Origin: Nioella sp. MMSF_3534
Lineage (GTDB): Bacteria > Pseudomonadota > Alphaproteobacteria > Rhodobacterales > Rhodobacteraceae
Length of the DNA: 64,000 nucleotides
Assembly: GCF_030732985.1 (NCBI RefSeq)
Contig: NZ_JASHJX010000016.1
Span: forward strand, 1 to 64,000
Reading direction: 5' to 3'
Shown here: one piece after another, positions 1 through 8,326 of the stretch
How positions within the stretch are numbered: position 1 is the stretch's first letter
Layout: the number at the start of each line of letters is the position of its first letter
Made by a program: the position numbers and the translations under genes
Notes under the pieces: model-generated
Told to the model about the DNA's origin: nothing
What the model saw: the letters and a program-made list of their open reading frames with translations, nothing else
The model's database searches: none

Positions 1-879
1 GCCCCCGACGACGGCCACATGAGACAGTTCGCGCGGAGTGGCACCTGCAATCGCCTTGGGCTTCATCACCTGCCGCTCTGCAAAGAACGCGTGCCGCAGC
101 GCCCGGCTTTCGGCCCCTGCCCGCATGTCCAGATGCCGTGCGCGTTCCTTTGGCTGACCCTCTGCGAAAGGCAGGGCCGCCCATTGCAGGGCCTCCAGGT
201 TCAACAGGGGAGATTGCTGGCCCTTGGCGCGTTTCGCAATCTCGGCTGCCTTGGCCGCGTAATCCGCATCGCTCAGGGCCGCGCAGCTACGCGCACTGAC
301 CGCGACGGGGCGCTCTGGCAGATCGGCGGCGAACGCACGGGCGGCGGCCTCGGGATCGTCCACGATCCTGTCGATGCCGCCAAGCGCCAGCATATCCGTT
401 GCAGAGTACATCCGCCCGGTGCAGGCCATCTCAATCGCTGCCTCCATGCCCACCAGACGCGGCGCGCGTTGCGTTCCCCCTGCCCCTGGGATGATCCCCA
501 CGTTGACTTCCGGCAGGCCGAACTTGGTCCCCGACGCGGCGAAACGCCAGGCGCAGCCCATGGCGATCTCGAACCCGCCGCCCAGAACGGTGCCATGCAG
601 CAGTGCAAGAAACGGCACCTCCGAGTCCTCGATCATCTGCACCACGTCTGGCAGATGCGGCAGCAACGCGGGGCCGTCAAACTCCGACATGTCACCGCCC
701 GCGATGAAGGTCTTGCCCGCGCATGCCAGCACTGCCAGACGCGCGCCCTGCACCTCTGAAACCGCCCGCTCCAGCCCCGCCCGCACCGCGACGGAGGTCG
801 CGTTCACCGGCGGGCTGTCGATAGTGACCCAGGCAATATCCCCGTCTTTTCTGACAGTTACTGGCAAGTCGGCGGTCAT
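1..879 (-). CDS. Fused enoyl-CoA hydratase / 3-hydroxyacyl-CoA dehydrogenase, 3' end missing
   Basis: The 293 visible codons form a crotonase domain: the oxyanion-hole stretch FIAGGDMSEF near residue 60, then GTVLGGGFEIAMG and GIIPGAGGTQRAPRLVG. About residue 289 the frame runs into VAVVGG, the beginning of an NAD-binding Rossmann fold, and is cut by the window edge. That order is typical of FadJ/FadB-type bifunctional proteins of about 700 residues, which hydrate enoyl-CoA and oxidise the 3-hydroxyacyl-CoA. The ATG at 879 has a strong purine-rich ribosome-binding site (GAGGGAGGG). It is divergent from paaG across a shared 93-bp region holding a PaaR-like operator. From this I infer that it serves the PaaF/PaaH steps of the lower phenylacetate pathway. 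A general fatty-acid beta-oxidation role is the alternative. Confidence 0.85.
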   Translation of the reverse strand, partial: MTADLPVTVRKDGDIAWVTIDSPPVNATSVAVRAGLERAVSEVQGARLAVLACAGKTFIAGGDMSEFDGPALLPHLPDVVQMIEDSEVPFLALLHGTVLGGGFEIAMGCAWRFAASGTKFGLPEVNVGIIPGAGGTQRAPRLVGMEAAIEMACTGRMYSATDMLALGGIDRIVDDPEAAARAFAADLPERPVAVSARSCAALSDADYAAKAAEIAKRAKGQQSPLLNLEALQWAALPFAEGQPKERARHLDMRAGAESRALRHAFFAERQVMKPKAIAGATPRELSHVAVVGG

Positions 880-917
880 TACGGTGATCCCTCCCTCTCG
901 GTGTTGCGGAATTTATT

Positions 918-937
918 GACCAACCGTTCGGTTTATG
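918..937. promoter_or_regulatory. Candidate PaaR (TetR-type) operator between fadJ-like gene and paaG
   Basis: The stretch contains the inverted repeat AACCG-TT-CGGTT at 922-933 inside GACCAACCGTTCGGTTTAT. A related site (ACCATGCGGT when read on the minus strand) lies before paaJ. Its place in the 93-bp divergent intergenic region and the TetR gene at the end of the paaG operon make it a likely PaaR site. The assignment rests on symmetry, position and resemblance to ACCG-N2-CGGT-type TetR boxes, not on binding data. Confidence 0.6.
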
Positions 938-972
938 CAAGAGATTCCTGAGCGAGGGAGGAGAGGCCGCAG

Positions 973-1758
973 ATGAGCGACACGGTATTGGTGACGGACC
1001 ACGGGGACTGGCGTGAAATCACGCTCAACCGCCCCGACCGGCTGAACAGTTTCAACGAGGAAATGCACCACGCCCTGCGCACGGCCCTGTCTGATGCGCG
1101 TGACGCCGGAGCCCGTGCGATCCTGCTGACCGGCGCGGGCCGAGGCTTCTGCGCCGGGCAGGATCTGGGCGACCGCGACCCCTCGAAGATGGATGGCCCA
1201 CCGGATCTCGGCCACACCGTCCGCACCTTCTATGCCCCGCTCGTCCGGCTGATCCGTGACATGCGCCTGCCGGTTGTCTGCGCGGTGAACGGCGTCGCGG
1301 CAGGCGCGGGCGTCAGCCTTGCGCTGGCCTGCGACATCGTGCTGGCGGCAGACAGCGGCAAATTCATCCAGGCCTTCAGCAAGGTGGGTCTTGTCCCCGA
1401 CACCGGCGGCAGCTGGCACCTGCCCCGCCTTTTGGGCGAGGCGCGCGCCAAGGCACTGGCCATGACGGCAGAGCCCCTGCCCGCCCGAACCGCCGCCGAC
1501 TGGGGCCTGATCTGGCGCACCTACCCCGACGATCAGCTGATGGACGAGGCCCGTGCCCTGACCGCCAAGCTCGCCAACGGCCCGACCCTTGGCCTTGGCC
1601 TAACGAAACACTGCATTCAGGCCGCCGCCACCAACACGCTCTCCGATCAGCTCGATCTTGAAGCGGACGCCATGAAAACCTGCGGCGAAAGCGCCGATTA
1701 TGCGGAGGGCGTCAGCGCCTTCCTGTCGAAACGCCAGCCGGAGTTCAAAGGCCGATGA
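973..1758 (+). CDS. paaG: PaaG-type 1,2-epoxyphenylacetyl-CoA isomerase
   Basis: A 261-residue crotonase-fold protein with the hydratase/isomerase signature GAGRGFCAGQDLGDRD around residues 54-69 and the second oxyanion-hole stretch NGVAAGAGVSLALACD. In the paa pathway PaaG converts ring-1,2-epoxyphenylacetyl-CoA to the oxepin-CoA, and also isomerises a later dehydroadipyl-CoA. The length fits the family. It is first in a rightward operon and overlaps paaI by the ATGA at 1755-1758. GCGAGGGAGGAG just before the ATG supplies a strong ribosome-binding site. Crotonase paralogues are hard to tell apart by sequence alone, but the paaI-paaK-paaR context makes the call firm. Confidence 0.93.
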   Translation: MSDTVLVTDHGDWREITLNRPDRLNSFNEEMHHALRTALSDARDAGARAILLTGAGRGFCAGQDLGDRDPSKMDGPPDLGHTVRTFYAPLVRLIRDMRLPVVCAVNGVAAGAGVSLALACDIVLAADSGKFIQAFSKVGLVPDTGGSWHLPRLLGEARAKALAMTAEPLPARTAADWGLIWRTYPDDQLMDEARALTAKLANGPTLGLGLTKHCIQAAATNTLSDQLDLEADAMKTCGESADYAEGVSAFLSKRQPEFKGR

Positions 1759-2180
1759 CCCCCGAAACCCGCGCCCGGAAATCCGCCGAGGCCATGTGGG
1801 CCGACGACAATGCCTCCCCCTGGTTCGGCATGGAACTCGTGGAGGTGACGGAAGGCCGCGCCACATTGGCCCTGACCGTGGAACCCCACCACGCCAATGG
1901 CCACGGGATCTGCCATGGCGGCGTGACCTTTTCGCTCGCCGACAGCGCCTTTGCCTTCGCCTGCAACAGCCGCAACCAGAACACGGTCGCCCAGACCAAT
2001 ACCATCACCTATATCGCACCGGGCCGCATCGGCGACCGGCTGACCGCCGTGGCCCGGGAAATCAGCCTGACCGGCCGCAGCGGCATCTACGACGTGACCG
2101 TGACCAACCAGGACGGCACCGTGATCGCGGAGTTCCGGGGCAATTCCCGCGCGATCAAGGGCCAGTTGTTCGAGGAGTGA
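1755..2180 (+). CDS. paaI: PaaI-type hydroxyphenylacetyl-CoA thioesterase
   Basis: A 141-residue hotdog-fold thioesterase. The segment NGHGICHGGVTFSLAD (residues 37-52) is the active-site region of the PaaI subfamily. In phenylacetate degraders PaaI releases CoA from dead-end or over-accumulated aryl-CoA intermediates, which frees CoA. The start codon overlaps the paaG stop (ATGA), so the two are probably translationally coupled, and paaK follows after 7 bases. Confidence 0.92.
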   Translation: MTPETRARKSAEAMWADDNASPWFGMELVEVTEGRATLALTVEPHHANGHGICHGGVTFSLADSAFAFACNSRNQNTVAQTNTITYIAPGRIGDRLTAVAREISLTGRSGIYDVTVTNQDGTVIAEFRGNSRAIKGQLFEE

Positions 2181-2187
2181 AACCGAC

Positions 2188-3498
2188 ATGAAAGACCTCA
2201 GCCCCCGCAAGGAAGAGCTCGACCCGATCGAGATCGCCTCGATCGACGAGATCCGCGCGCTGCAACTCGACCGCCTGAAATGGTCCGTCCGCCACGCCTA
2301 TGACAACGTGCCGATGTACCGCCAGCGCTTTGACGCGGCGGGTGTGCATCCCGATGATCTGAAACAGCTTTCCGATCTGGCGAAGTTCCCCTTCACCTAC
2401 AAGACAGACCTGCGCGACAATTATCCCTTCGGCCTGTTCGCCGTCCCGCGCGACCAGATTTCCCGCATACACGCCTCCTCCGGCACCACCGGGAAGCCCA
2501 CCGTCGTGGGCTATACGAAAAACGACATCAGCAATTGGGCAGACCTCGTTGCGCGCTCCATGCGCGCCTCCGGCACCCGCGCGGGTGACATCGTGCATGT
2601 GGCCTATGGATATGGCCTCTTTACCGGCGGTCTCGGCGCGCATTACGGGGCCGAACGGCTTGGCGCGACGGTGGTTCCGGTGTCCGGCGGCATGACCGAA
2701 CGGCAGGTGACGCTGATCAACGATTTCAAGCCGACGACGATCATGGTCACGCCCTCCTACATGCTCAACATCCTCGAACAGTTCCACAAACTGGGCCTCG
2801 ATCCGCGCGAAAGCAGCCTGGAGGTCGGCATTTTCGGGGCCGAGCCCTGGACCGACGCGATGCGGAAAGAGGTCGAGCAGGCTTTCGACATGCACGCGGT
2901 TGATATCTATGGTCTTTCCGAGATCATGGGGCCGGGTGTGGCCAATGAATGCGTGGAAACCAAGGATGGCCCGGTGATCTGGGAGGATCACTTCCTGCCT
3001 GAGATCATCGACCCCGAAACCGGCGAAGTGCTGCCCGATGGCGAGCTTGGCGAACTGGTCTTCACGACGCTCACCAAGGAAGGCCTGCCGATGATCCGCT
3101 ACCGCACGCGCGACCTGACGCGCCTTCTGCCCGGCACGGCCCGCAGCATGCGGCGGATGGAAAAGATCACCGGACGCTCCGACGACATGATGATCCTGCG
3201 CGGCGTCAACGTCTTCCCGACCCAGATCGAGGAACAGCTGATGGCCACCGGCGGCCTCGCGCCCCATTTCCAGATCGAGCTCTACACCGCGGGCCGGATG
3301 GACGCGATGCGCGTGCATGTAGAGGCGCTGCCCGATGCCACCGATGAGCTGTCGAAAACCGCCGCCTCGCGGATGCTGTCCAAGCGCGTGAAGGATATCG
3401 TCGGCATCTCGATCGAGGTGAACGTGGGCGATCCCGGCGCGGTGGCGCGCAGCGAGGGCAAGGCCAAGCGCGTCGTCGACAACCGCGAGAAGGGATAA
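2188..3498 (+). CDS. paaK: Phenylacetate-CoA ligase
   Basis: A 436-residue adenylate-forming enzyme of the PaaK family, which activates phenylacetate to phenylacetyl-CoA with ATP, the entry step of the pathway. Visible motifs are the P-loop-like SSGTTGKPTVVGYT near residues 97-110, the YGLSEIMGPGV stretch near 240-250, and the C-terminal hinge region ITGRSDDMMILRGVNVFPTQIE. The length matches characterised PaaK proteins. It sits 7 bases after paaI and 3 bases before paaR. Confidence 0.96.
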   Translation: MKDLSPRKEELDPIEIASIDEIRALQLDRLKWSVRHAYDNVPMYRQRFDAAGVHPDDLKQLSDLAKFPFTYKTDLRDNYPFGLFAVPRDQISRIHASSGTTGKPTVVGYTKNDISNWADLVARSMRASGTRAGDIVHVAYGYGLFTGGLGAHYGAERLGATVVPVSGGMTERQVTLINDFKPTTIMVTPSYMLNILEQFHKLGLDPRESSLEVGIFGAEPWTDAMRKEVEQAFDMHAVDIYGLSEIMGPGVANECVETKDGPVIWEDHFLPEIIDPETGEVLPDGELGELVFTTLTKEGLPMIRYRTRDLTRLLPGTARSMRRMEKITGRSDDMMILRGVNVFPTQIEEQLMATGGLAPHFQIELYTAGRMDAMRVHVEALPDATDELSKTAASRMLSKRVKDIVGISIEVNVGDPGAVARSEGKAKRVVDNREKG

Positions 3499-3501
3499 GG
3501 C

Positions 3502-4098
3502 GTGGCACGGACAATCGCGAAAGACCACGACCAGAAGCGGGACCAGATCTTGCAATCGGCGGCCAAGATCTTCGCCACCGAGGGGTTCGACCGCGCCTCG
3601 ATGGCGAAGCTGGCCAAGGAATGCGGGATCTCGAAGGCGAATATCTACCACTACTATGACAGCAAGGACGCGATTCTATTCGATATTCTCGACAGTTACC
3701 TGTCTGACCTTCGCGACCTGATCCTTGCGACGGATGTAGAGGGCCTCGACCCCGAAGACCGTCTGCGCCGCGTGATCCGGGACGTTCTGCGCGCCTATCA
3801 GGGGTCGGATTATGAACACCAGGTGCAGCTCAATGCGCTCTCTGCCCTGCCCGAGGATCAGCAGGACCGCATGCGCGCCTATCAGCGGGACATGGTGCGC
3901 TATCTCTCCGACTGCATCCGCGCCGCCGCCCCGCAGGTCTTCGGCGACGACCGCGCCAAGCTGCGCGCGGTTACCATGTCGGTCTTCGGCATGCTGAACT
4001 GGTACTATATGTGGAACGGCGGCGCCGGGCCTCAGGCCCGTGACGCCTATGCCACGCTTGTTGCGGACCTGACGCTGAGGGGCCTTCCCGGTATCTGA
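3502..4098 (+). CDS. paaR: TetR-family regulator, PaaR-type
   Basis: A 198-residue TetR protein. The N-terminal helix-turn-helix spans roughly residues 10-55 (QILQSAAKIFATEGF, then MAKLAKECGISKANIYHYYDSKD). The rest is a ligand-binding helical domain. It starts with GTG at 3502, 3 bases after the paaK stop, so it is the last gene of paaGIKR. PaaR-type TetR proteins repress paa genes and release DNA on binding phenylacetyl-CoA. The two operator-like palindromes at about 918-937 and 11630-11645 are its probable targets. The assignment to PaaR is by context, because TetR ligand domains do not reveal their ligand in sequence. Confidence 0.85.
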   Translation: MARTIAKDHDQKRDQILQSAAKIFATEGFDRASMAKLAKECGISKANIYHYYDSKDAILFDILDSYLSDLRDLILATDVEGLDPEDRLRRVIRDVLRAYQGSDYEHQVQLNALSALPEDQQDRMRAYQRDMVRYLSDCIRAAAPQVFGDDRAKLRAVTMSVFGMLNWYYMWNGGAGPQARDAYATLVADLTLRGLPGI

Positions 4099-4183
4099 GG
4101 GCTTGCCGAGATCGCGCTCTCGGGGCAGGCTGCGCGGGGTCGGGCCGTTCACACCCGACGCATCCCGATCAGGAGCCACGCCC

Positions 4184-5080
4184 ATGTCCCGCCTGCAGGA
4201 AATCGCACGGCAGCCCGGAGCTGCCGCGGTCGCCATCGTGATCGGTGGCGCGATGTGGGGGCTGATCTGGATTCCGATCCGCGCCATCGAACAGGCAGGG
4301 CTGCCGGGGGCCTGGGCCGGTTTCTCGCTCTACTTCGCGGCCGTCGCCCTGATGATCCCGGTTCTGCTGTGGCTCAAGGCCCGCCCCCTTGCGCATCTTG
4401 CGGTGCTGGTGCCCTGCGGCTTGCTGACCGGCTGCGCCTTCAGCCTCTATTCCACCAGCCTCGTCCTGACGGATGTGATCCGATCCGTCCTGCTGTTCTA
4501 TCTCTCTCCGATCTGGAGCACGGCCCTCGGCCTTGCCTTCCTGGGGGAAAGGCTGACCCCGGCCAGGATCGGCGCGATTGCACTCGGGATTGGCGGGCTG
4601 GTGGTGATGATGGGCGTCGGGGCGATTGGGCGCGGTCCCAATCTGGGGGATATTCTGGCGCTGATCTCGGGGATGAGCTGGGCACTCGGATCCTTCTTCC
4701 TCTATCGCGCGGGCACGGTTGCGGTGGCCGAACAGGTCTTCGCCTTCGTCTTCGGCGCATTGGTCGTGACCGGCGCGACACTCCTGATCGGCGGGGGCAG
4801 CCTTGGCGGCAGTTTTGCCCTCACCCATGTGATGGGCGCGGCCCCGTGGTTCCTGATCGCGGGCCTTGTTGTCGTTCCCATGCTCTTCCTGACCATCTGG
4901 CCAGCGACCGTCCTGACCCCCGCACGGCTCGGGCTTCTGTTGATGAGCGATATCGTCGTCGGCGTGATCTCAGCCGCGCTCTGGTCGGGCGAACCGTTCG
5001 GGTGGCGAGAGGGGATTGGCACGATGATGATCGTCGGCGCCGGATTCGTGGAGGTTCTGGGGCACAAATCACAGGATTGA
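4184..5080 (+). CDS. EamA/DMT-family membrane transporter
   Basis: A 298-residue protein with about ten hydrophobic segments in two EamA repeats, typical of the drug/metabolite transporter superfamily in the inner membrane. The first helix is AVAIVIGGAMWGLIWIPI, and the second repeat starts near GDILALISGMSWALGSFFLYR. The ATG at 4184 is preferred over an upstream in-frame TTG at 4103, because AGGAG lies at 4171-4175 and membrane-protein similarity begins there. It follows paaR by 85 bases. The substrate cannot be read from sequence. Confidence 0.85.
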   Translation: MSRLQEIARQPGAAAVAIVIGGAMWGLIWIPIRAIEQAGLPGAWAGFSLYFAAVALMIPVLLWLKARPLAHLAVLVPCGLLTGCAFSLYSTSLVLTDVIRSVLLFYLSPIWSTALGLAFLGERLTPARIGAIALGIGGLVVMMGVGAIGRGPNLGDILALISGMSWALGSFFLYRAGTVAVAEQVFAFVFGALVVTGATLLIGGGSLGGSFALTHVMGAAPWFLIAGLVVVPMLFLTIWPATVLTPARLGLLLMSDIVVGVISAALWSGEPFGWREGIGTMMIVGAGFVEVLGHKSQD

Positions 5081-5169
5081 CCTGTCCTGCACCCAGATTT
5101 TGATCAAATCGCGGATTCAAGCCTTTCAATCACCTTCTGTTTTTAGCAAATCTCCACTATATTGGCTCC

Positions 5170-6015
5170 ATGAACACGCCAAGCCTGAACACGCTCCGCG
5201 CCTTTGACGCGGCAGCACGCCACAAAACCCTTGGCGCAGCCGCGCGGGAACTTCAGGTAACGACAGGCGCTGTATCACAACAAATCAATCAATTAGAAGC
5301 TACACTTGAAGCAAAGCTTTTCGAACGGCACCGCCGCGGTCTGCGCCTGACAGAGGCCGGCTTGCAGCTACACAGCCCCATCGAACAGGCCATGGGGTTG
5401 ATTCAACAGGGTATAGATTCACTAAAATCACGATCCATGCGGATTTCCGTCGCCCTCAGCCCCTCTCTGGCCGCAAAATGGCTGATTCCGTCCCTGTCGG
5501 AGATCGCGGAAACAAACCCGGAAATCGACCTTCAGATCATCACAGCGCAGGCCCCGGATCAGAGCGATGCAGAGTTCATCCTGCATCTCGGCGCGCCGCC
5601 TTCCACCACCGGGCGGAAGGTCGATCTGCTCTGCGAAGCCCCGCTGGTCGCGGTGGCCGGTCCCACGCTCATCGCCCGCGCGCCGGTGATCGCGCGGGAA
5701 AGCTTCTTCGCGCAATACATTCTGATCGAGGATGCCAGCCGCCCCTGGGCCAAGTGGCTGTCCGAAAGCGGCACGACCTTCCAATCACATCAGGTCGCGC
5801 AGACCGCCCTTGCCCTCGATGCGGCAGAGGCGGGAACCGGCATCGCCCTTGTCCCCGCAATCATGGCAAAAGACGCCCTTGCCGCCGGGCGTCTCGTGAA
5901 ACTGAAGGAGTTTCCGCCCGAACCGGGCCACGGACTCTACCTGATCCGCCCCGCCAACACACCTGCCAGCGCGGCACGGCGCATCGTCGAGGACTGGATC
6001 CGCAGCGCCGTCTAG
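5170..6015 (+). CDS. LysR-family transcriptional regulator (GcvA-like)
   Basis: A 281-residue LysR protein. The winged helix-turn-helix occupies residues 1-62 (NTLRAFDAAARHKTLGAAARELQVTTGAVSQQINQLE), followed by a substrate-binding domain from about residue 90. The GcvA-like N-terminus starting at 'LNTLRAFDAAAR' is characteristic. The upstream 89 bases are AT-rich and contain the palindrome TTTGATCAAA at 5099-5108, a possible operator. Its 3' end overlaps the convergent PaaA/PaaC-like gene by 4 bases. It may regulate the exporter upstream, but no divergent target gene is present, so the regulon is unknown. Confidence 0.88.
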   Translation: MNTPSLNTLRAFDAAARHKTLGAAARELQVTTGAVSQQINQLEATLEAKLFERHRRGLRLTEAGLQLHSPIEQAMGLIQQGIDSLKSRSMRISVALSPSLAAKWLIPSLSEIAETNPEIDLQIITAQAPDQSDAEFILHLGAPPSTTGRKVDLLCEAPLVAVAGPTLIARAPVIARESFFAQYILIEDASRPWAKWLSESGTTFQSHQVAQTALALDAAEAGTGIALVPAIMAKDALAAGRLVKLKEFPPEPGHGLYLIRPANTPASAARRIVEDWIRSAV

Positions 6016-6764
6016 GCCGCGTTCAGGCCCACGCGGGACAAAGCCGCCCCGGCCTCTGCCTGCCATCGCGAAAACAGCTCACCTCGCGACGCATGGCGCA
6101 GCCCCATGGCGCGCAGTTGGTCGAACCGGGCGGGGTCGCCCTGCCCGAAACTCGCCGCCACACGCGGCCACCAATAGGCGACAGAGGCTTGCAGCGCCGC
6201 GCCCTGCCCCTCTGACACCAGCCGGTCCAGCCCTTCCTCGGCAAGCTCCGCATGGCGCAGTTCCACAGGGGCCACGGCGCGGAACGCCTCGGCCAGTGGC
6301 TGATAGCTGACCATCTGCATATCCGCCAATTGCGCCACCACGGCGCGCCCCATCAGCAGGTTCATCACCACCGCATCGCCCCAGCCATCGAGCGGATAGT
6401 TGAAGACGGCCAGCCGCATGTCATGATCGCCGCGCACAGCCCCGATATCGGCGTCCCGCGCCAGACGCGCGGTCCAGGGGTGGTGGTTGGCATAGCGCGC
6501 CGTATCGACGCCAAATTCGCCCATCACCCGCAGCACCTTGTCCGCGTGATCGGTCTTTTCCAGCACGATCCGCGCCGCCGCGATCCGTTCCTTGATGCCG
6601 GGGCCTGCGTTGATCACATCGGCAAAGCCTGCCGCCCCCGCCAGTTCGCTGTCGACGAAGCTGGCCATCAGCTTCATCAGCTCCGCCCGGTAGCGCGGCG
6701 GCACATTGGCGGGGCTGGTCAGCACGCCGCCCTGGGCCAGATACTCCTCGATCTTCATCTCCAT
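6012..6764 (-). CDS. PaaA/PaaC-family protein, extra paralogue at the end of the paa operon
   Basis: A 250-residue, helix-rich, ferritin-like protein that resembles the PaaA/PaaC family (phenylacetic acid catabolic protein) but matches neither the PaaA nor the PaaC encoded upstream. The iron-ligand region that reads QDEAGHGLY in PaaA is TDHADKVLR here (about residue 71). A later E-x-x-H-like element, VELRHAELAEEG, remains. The diiron site may therefore be altered or lost. It is the last gene of the leftward paaJABCDE operon, 12 bases after paaE, and overlaps the convergent LysR gene. A structural or assembly role, or a second oxygenase component, is possible; the function is not established here. 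Confidence 0.72.
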   Translation of the reverse strand: MEMKIEEYLAQGGVLTSPANVPPRYRAELMKLMASFVDSELAGAAGFADVINAGPGIKERIAAARIVLEKTDHADKVLRVMGEFGVDTARYANHHPWTARLARDADIGAVRGDHDMRLAVFNYPLDGWGDAVVMNLLMGRAVVAQLADMQMVSYQPLAEAFRAVAPVELRHAELAEEGLDRLVSEGQGAALQASVAYWWPRVAASFGQGDPARFDQLRAMGLRHASRGELFSRWQAEAGAALSRVGLNAA

Positions 6765-6776
6765 GATCCGGCCTCC

Positions 6777-7847
6777 TTACTGGTCAAAATCCACGACCAC
6801 GCGGTCGGTGACGGGGAACGATTGGCAGGACAGGACGTAGCCCTTGGCGACCTCGTAATCCTCCAGCGCGTGGTTGGCGACCATCTCGACCTCGCCCTCC
6901 AGCACCCGGCAGCGGCAGGTCGAACAGACCCCGGCCTTGCAGGCATAGGGCGCGTCCATGGCGTTTTCCAGCGCCGCGTCCAGCACGCTGATATCCTTGC
7001 CCACGGTCAGCGACCGGGTGGAGCCATCGAGCGTCACCGACAGGGCCGCCTGATTGGCGGCACTTCCCGCGTCCTTCGACACGACCCGCCGCGCCAGCCG
7101 CCCCGGTTGGGCAGAGGCGAAGAGCTCGAACTTGATCTGCGCATCATCCAGCCCATGCGCCCTCAGCGCCTTGGCGATGCCCAGCATCATCGGTTCCGGC
7201 CCGCAGATGAAGGCCGTATCGACGCTGTCGATATCCACCCAACCCGTGCGCACTAGCTGCGCGACCTTCTCCTCGGTCACGAGGCCCGTAAACAGGTCAA
7301 TCTCCTGCGCGTCGGTTTCCAGCACGTGGATCACGTTGAAGCGCCCCATATAGAGGTTCTTCAGATCCTCCAGCTCCTCGCGGAACATGATCGTGTTCAC
7401 GCCCTTATTCGCATAGACCAGCGTGAAGCTGGACCTCGGTTCGGTCGCCAGAGCGGTTTTGATGATCGACAGCACCGGGGTAATCCCCGACCCGCCCGCG
7501 AAGCCGAGGTAGTGGCGGGCCTGGGACGCATCCAGCGCCGTATGAAAGCCCCCCATGGGCGGCATCGCCTGCAGCGTATCGCCCACCTTCAGCTCTTCAT
7601 TGGCCCAGGTGGAAAACGCCCCGCCATCGACGCGCTTGATCCCCACTTGCAGGATGCCCTCCTGCCTCCCTGCGCAAATGGAATAGCTGCGGCGCAGTTC
7701 CTCTCCGTCGAATTCGTGACGGAAGGTCAGGTATTGCCCCTGAATGAAGTCGAACGCCTCGGCGTCCTCGGGCTTCAGGGTCACGACAACGGCGTCGCGG
7801 ATCGTCTTGTGGATGTCAGTGACGGTGAGCTCGTGAAAGCGCGCCAT
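6777..7847 (-). CDS. paaE: PaaE, reductase of phenylacetyl-CoA epoxidase
   Basis: A 356-residue ferredoxin-NADP reductase-like flavoprotein fused to a plant-type 2Fe-2S ferredoxin. The FAD-binding motif RRSYSICAG (about residue 54) and the NAD-binding GFAGGSGITPVLSIIKT (about residue 115) lie in the N-terminal two thirds. The C-terminal cluster ligands are CKAGVCSTCRC plus C in VLSCQSFP. PaaE passes electrons from NADPH to the PaaA diiron centre. The order paaA-B-C-D-E is complete here, with 12 bases between paaD and paaE. Confidence 0.95.
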   Translation of the reverse strand: MARFHELTVTDIHKTIRDAVVVTLKPEDAEAFDFIQGQYLTFRHEFDGEELRRSYSICAGRQEGILQVGIKRVDGGAFSTWANEELKVGDTLQAMPPMGGFHTALDASQARHYLGFAGGSGITPVLSIIKTALATEPRSSFTLVYANKGVNTIMFREELEDLKNLYMGRFNVIHVLETDAQEIDLFTGLVTEEKVAQLVRTGWVDIDSVDTAFICGPEPMMLGIAKALRAHGLDDAQIKFELFASAQPGRLARRVVSKDAGSAANQAALSVTLDGSTRSLTVGKDISVLDAALENAMDAPYACKAGVCSTCRCRVLEGEVEMVANHALEDYEVAKGYVLSCQSFPVTDRVVVDFDQ

Positions 7848-7859
7848 GGGGCTCCTCCC

Positions 7860-8321
7860 TTAGATGCACTTGAAATAGTCGAACGGTTCCAGACAGTCGC
7901 GGCAGCGCCACGTAGCCTTGCACGGGGTCGATCCGAACTGGCTGATCCGCTCCAGATTGGTGCTGTGGCATTGCGGGCAGCGGCTTGGGCCGCCTGCGGG
8001 TTGCGGCGGCGCGATGCCATAGTCTTCCAGCTTGGCGCGGCCCTTCTCGGTCAGCCAATCGGTGGTCCAGGGCGGCGAGATCTGGCGCTTCAGTTCCAGC
8101 TTCTCGATGCCGTGTCCGCGCAGGGCGGTCTCCACGTCCATCTCGATCACGCTGGTCGCGGGACAGCCGGAATAGGTCGGCGTCAGGGCCACGCAGAGCG
8201 TATCGCCCTGCCACGCCACATCGCGGATGATGCCCAGATCGACCAGAGAGATCACCGGGATCTCGGGGTCGGGCACGGCATCGAGCCACTCCCAGACCTG
8301 ATCGACCGTGGGCTTTTCCAT
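7860..8321 (-). CDS. paaD: PaaD, Fe-S assembly protein for the epoxidase
   Basis: A 153-residue protein with an N-terminal MIP18/DUF59 domain (DPEIPVISLVDLGIIRDV, then YSGCPATSVIEMDVETAL) and a C-terminal cysteine-rich element (CPQCHSTN and CRDCLEPFDYFKC). PaaD is required for a functional phenylacetyl-CoA epoxidase and is thought to act in iron-centre maturation. The ATG at 8321 follows GGTGAG and is preferred. GTG codons at 8324, 8330 and 8333 are alternatives, and the one at 8330 overlaps the paaC stop (GTGA). Confidence 0.92.
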   Translation of the reverse strand: MEKPTVDQVWEWLDAVPDPEIPVISLVDLGIIRDVAWQGDTLCVALTPTYSGCPATSVIEMDVETALRGHGIEKLELKRQISPPWTTDWLTEKGRAKLEDYGIAPPQPAGGPSRCPQCHSTNLERISQFGSTPCKATWRCRDCLEPFDYFKCI

Positions 8322-8326
8322 CACAC

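Noticed and set aside
2155-3651. Minus-strand open frame of about 500 codons opposite paaK
   Set aside because: paaK on the plus strand has all ligase motifs. The antisense frame has no recognisable domain.
4103-4183. Upstream TTG extension of the DMT transporter gene
   Set aside because: The ATG at 4184 has an AGGAG site and begins the hydrophobic core; the extension is Arg/Pro-rich and unlike the family.
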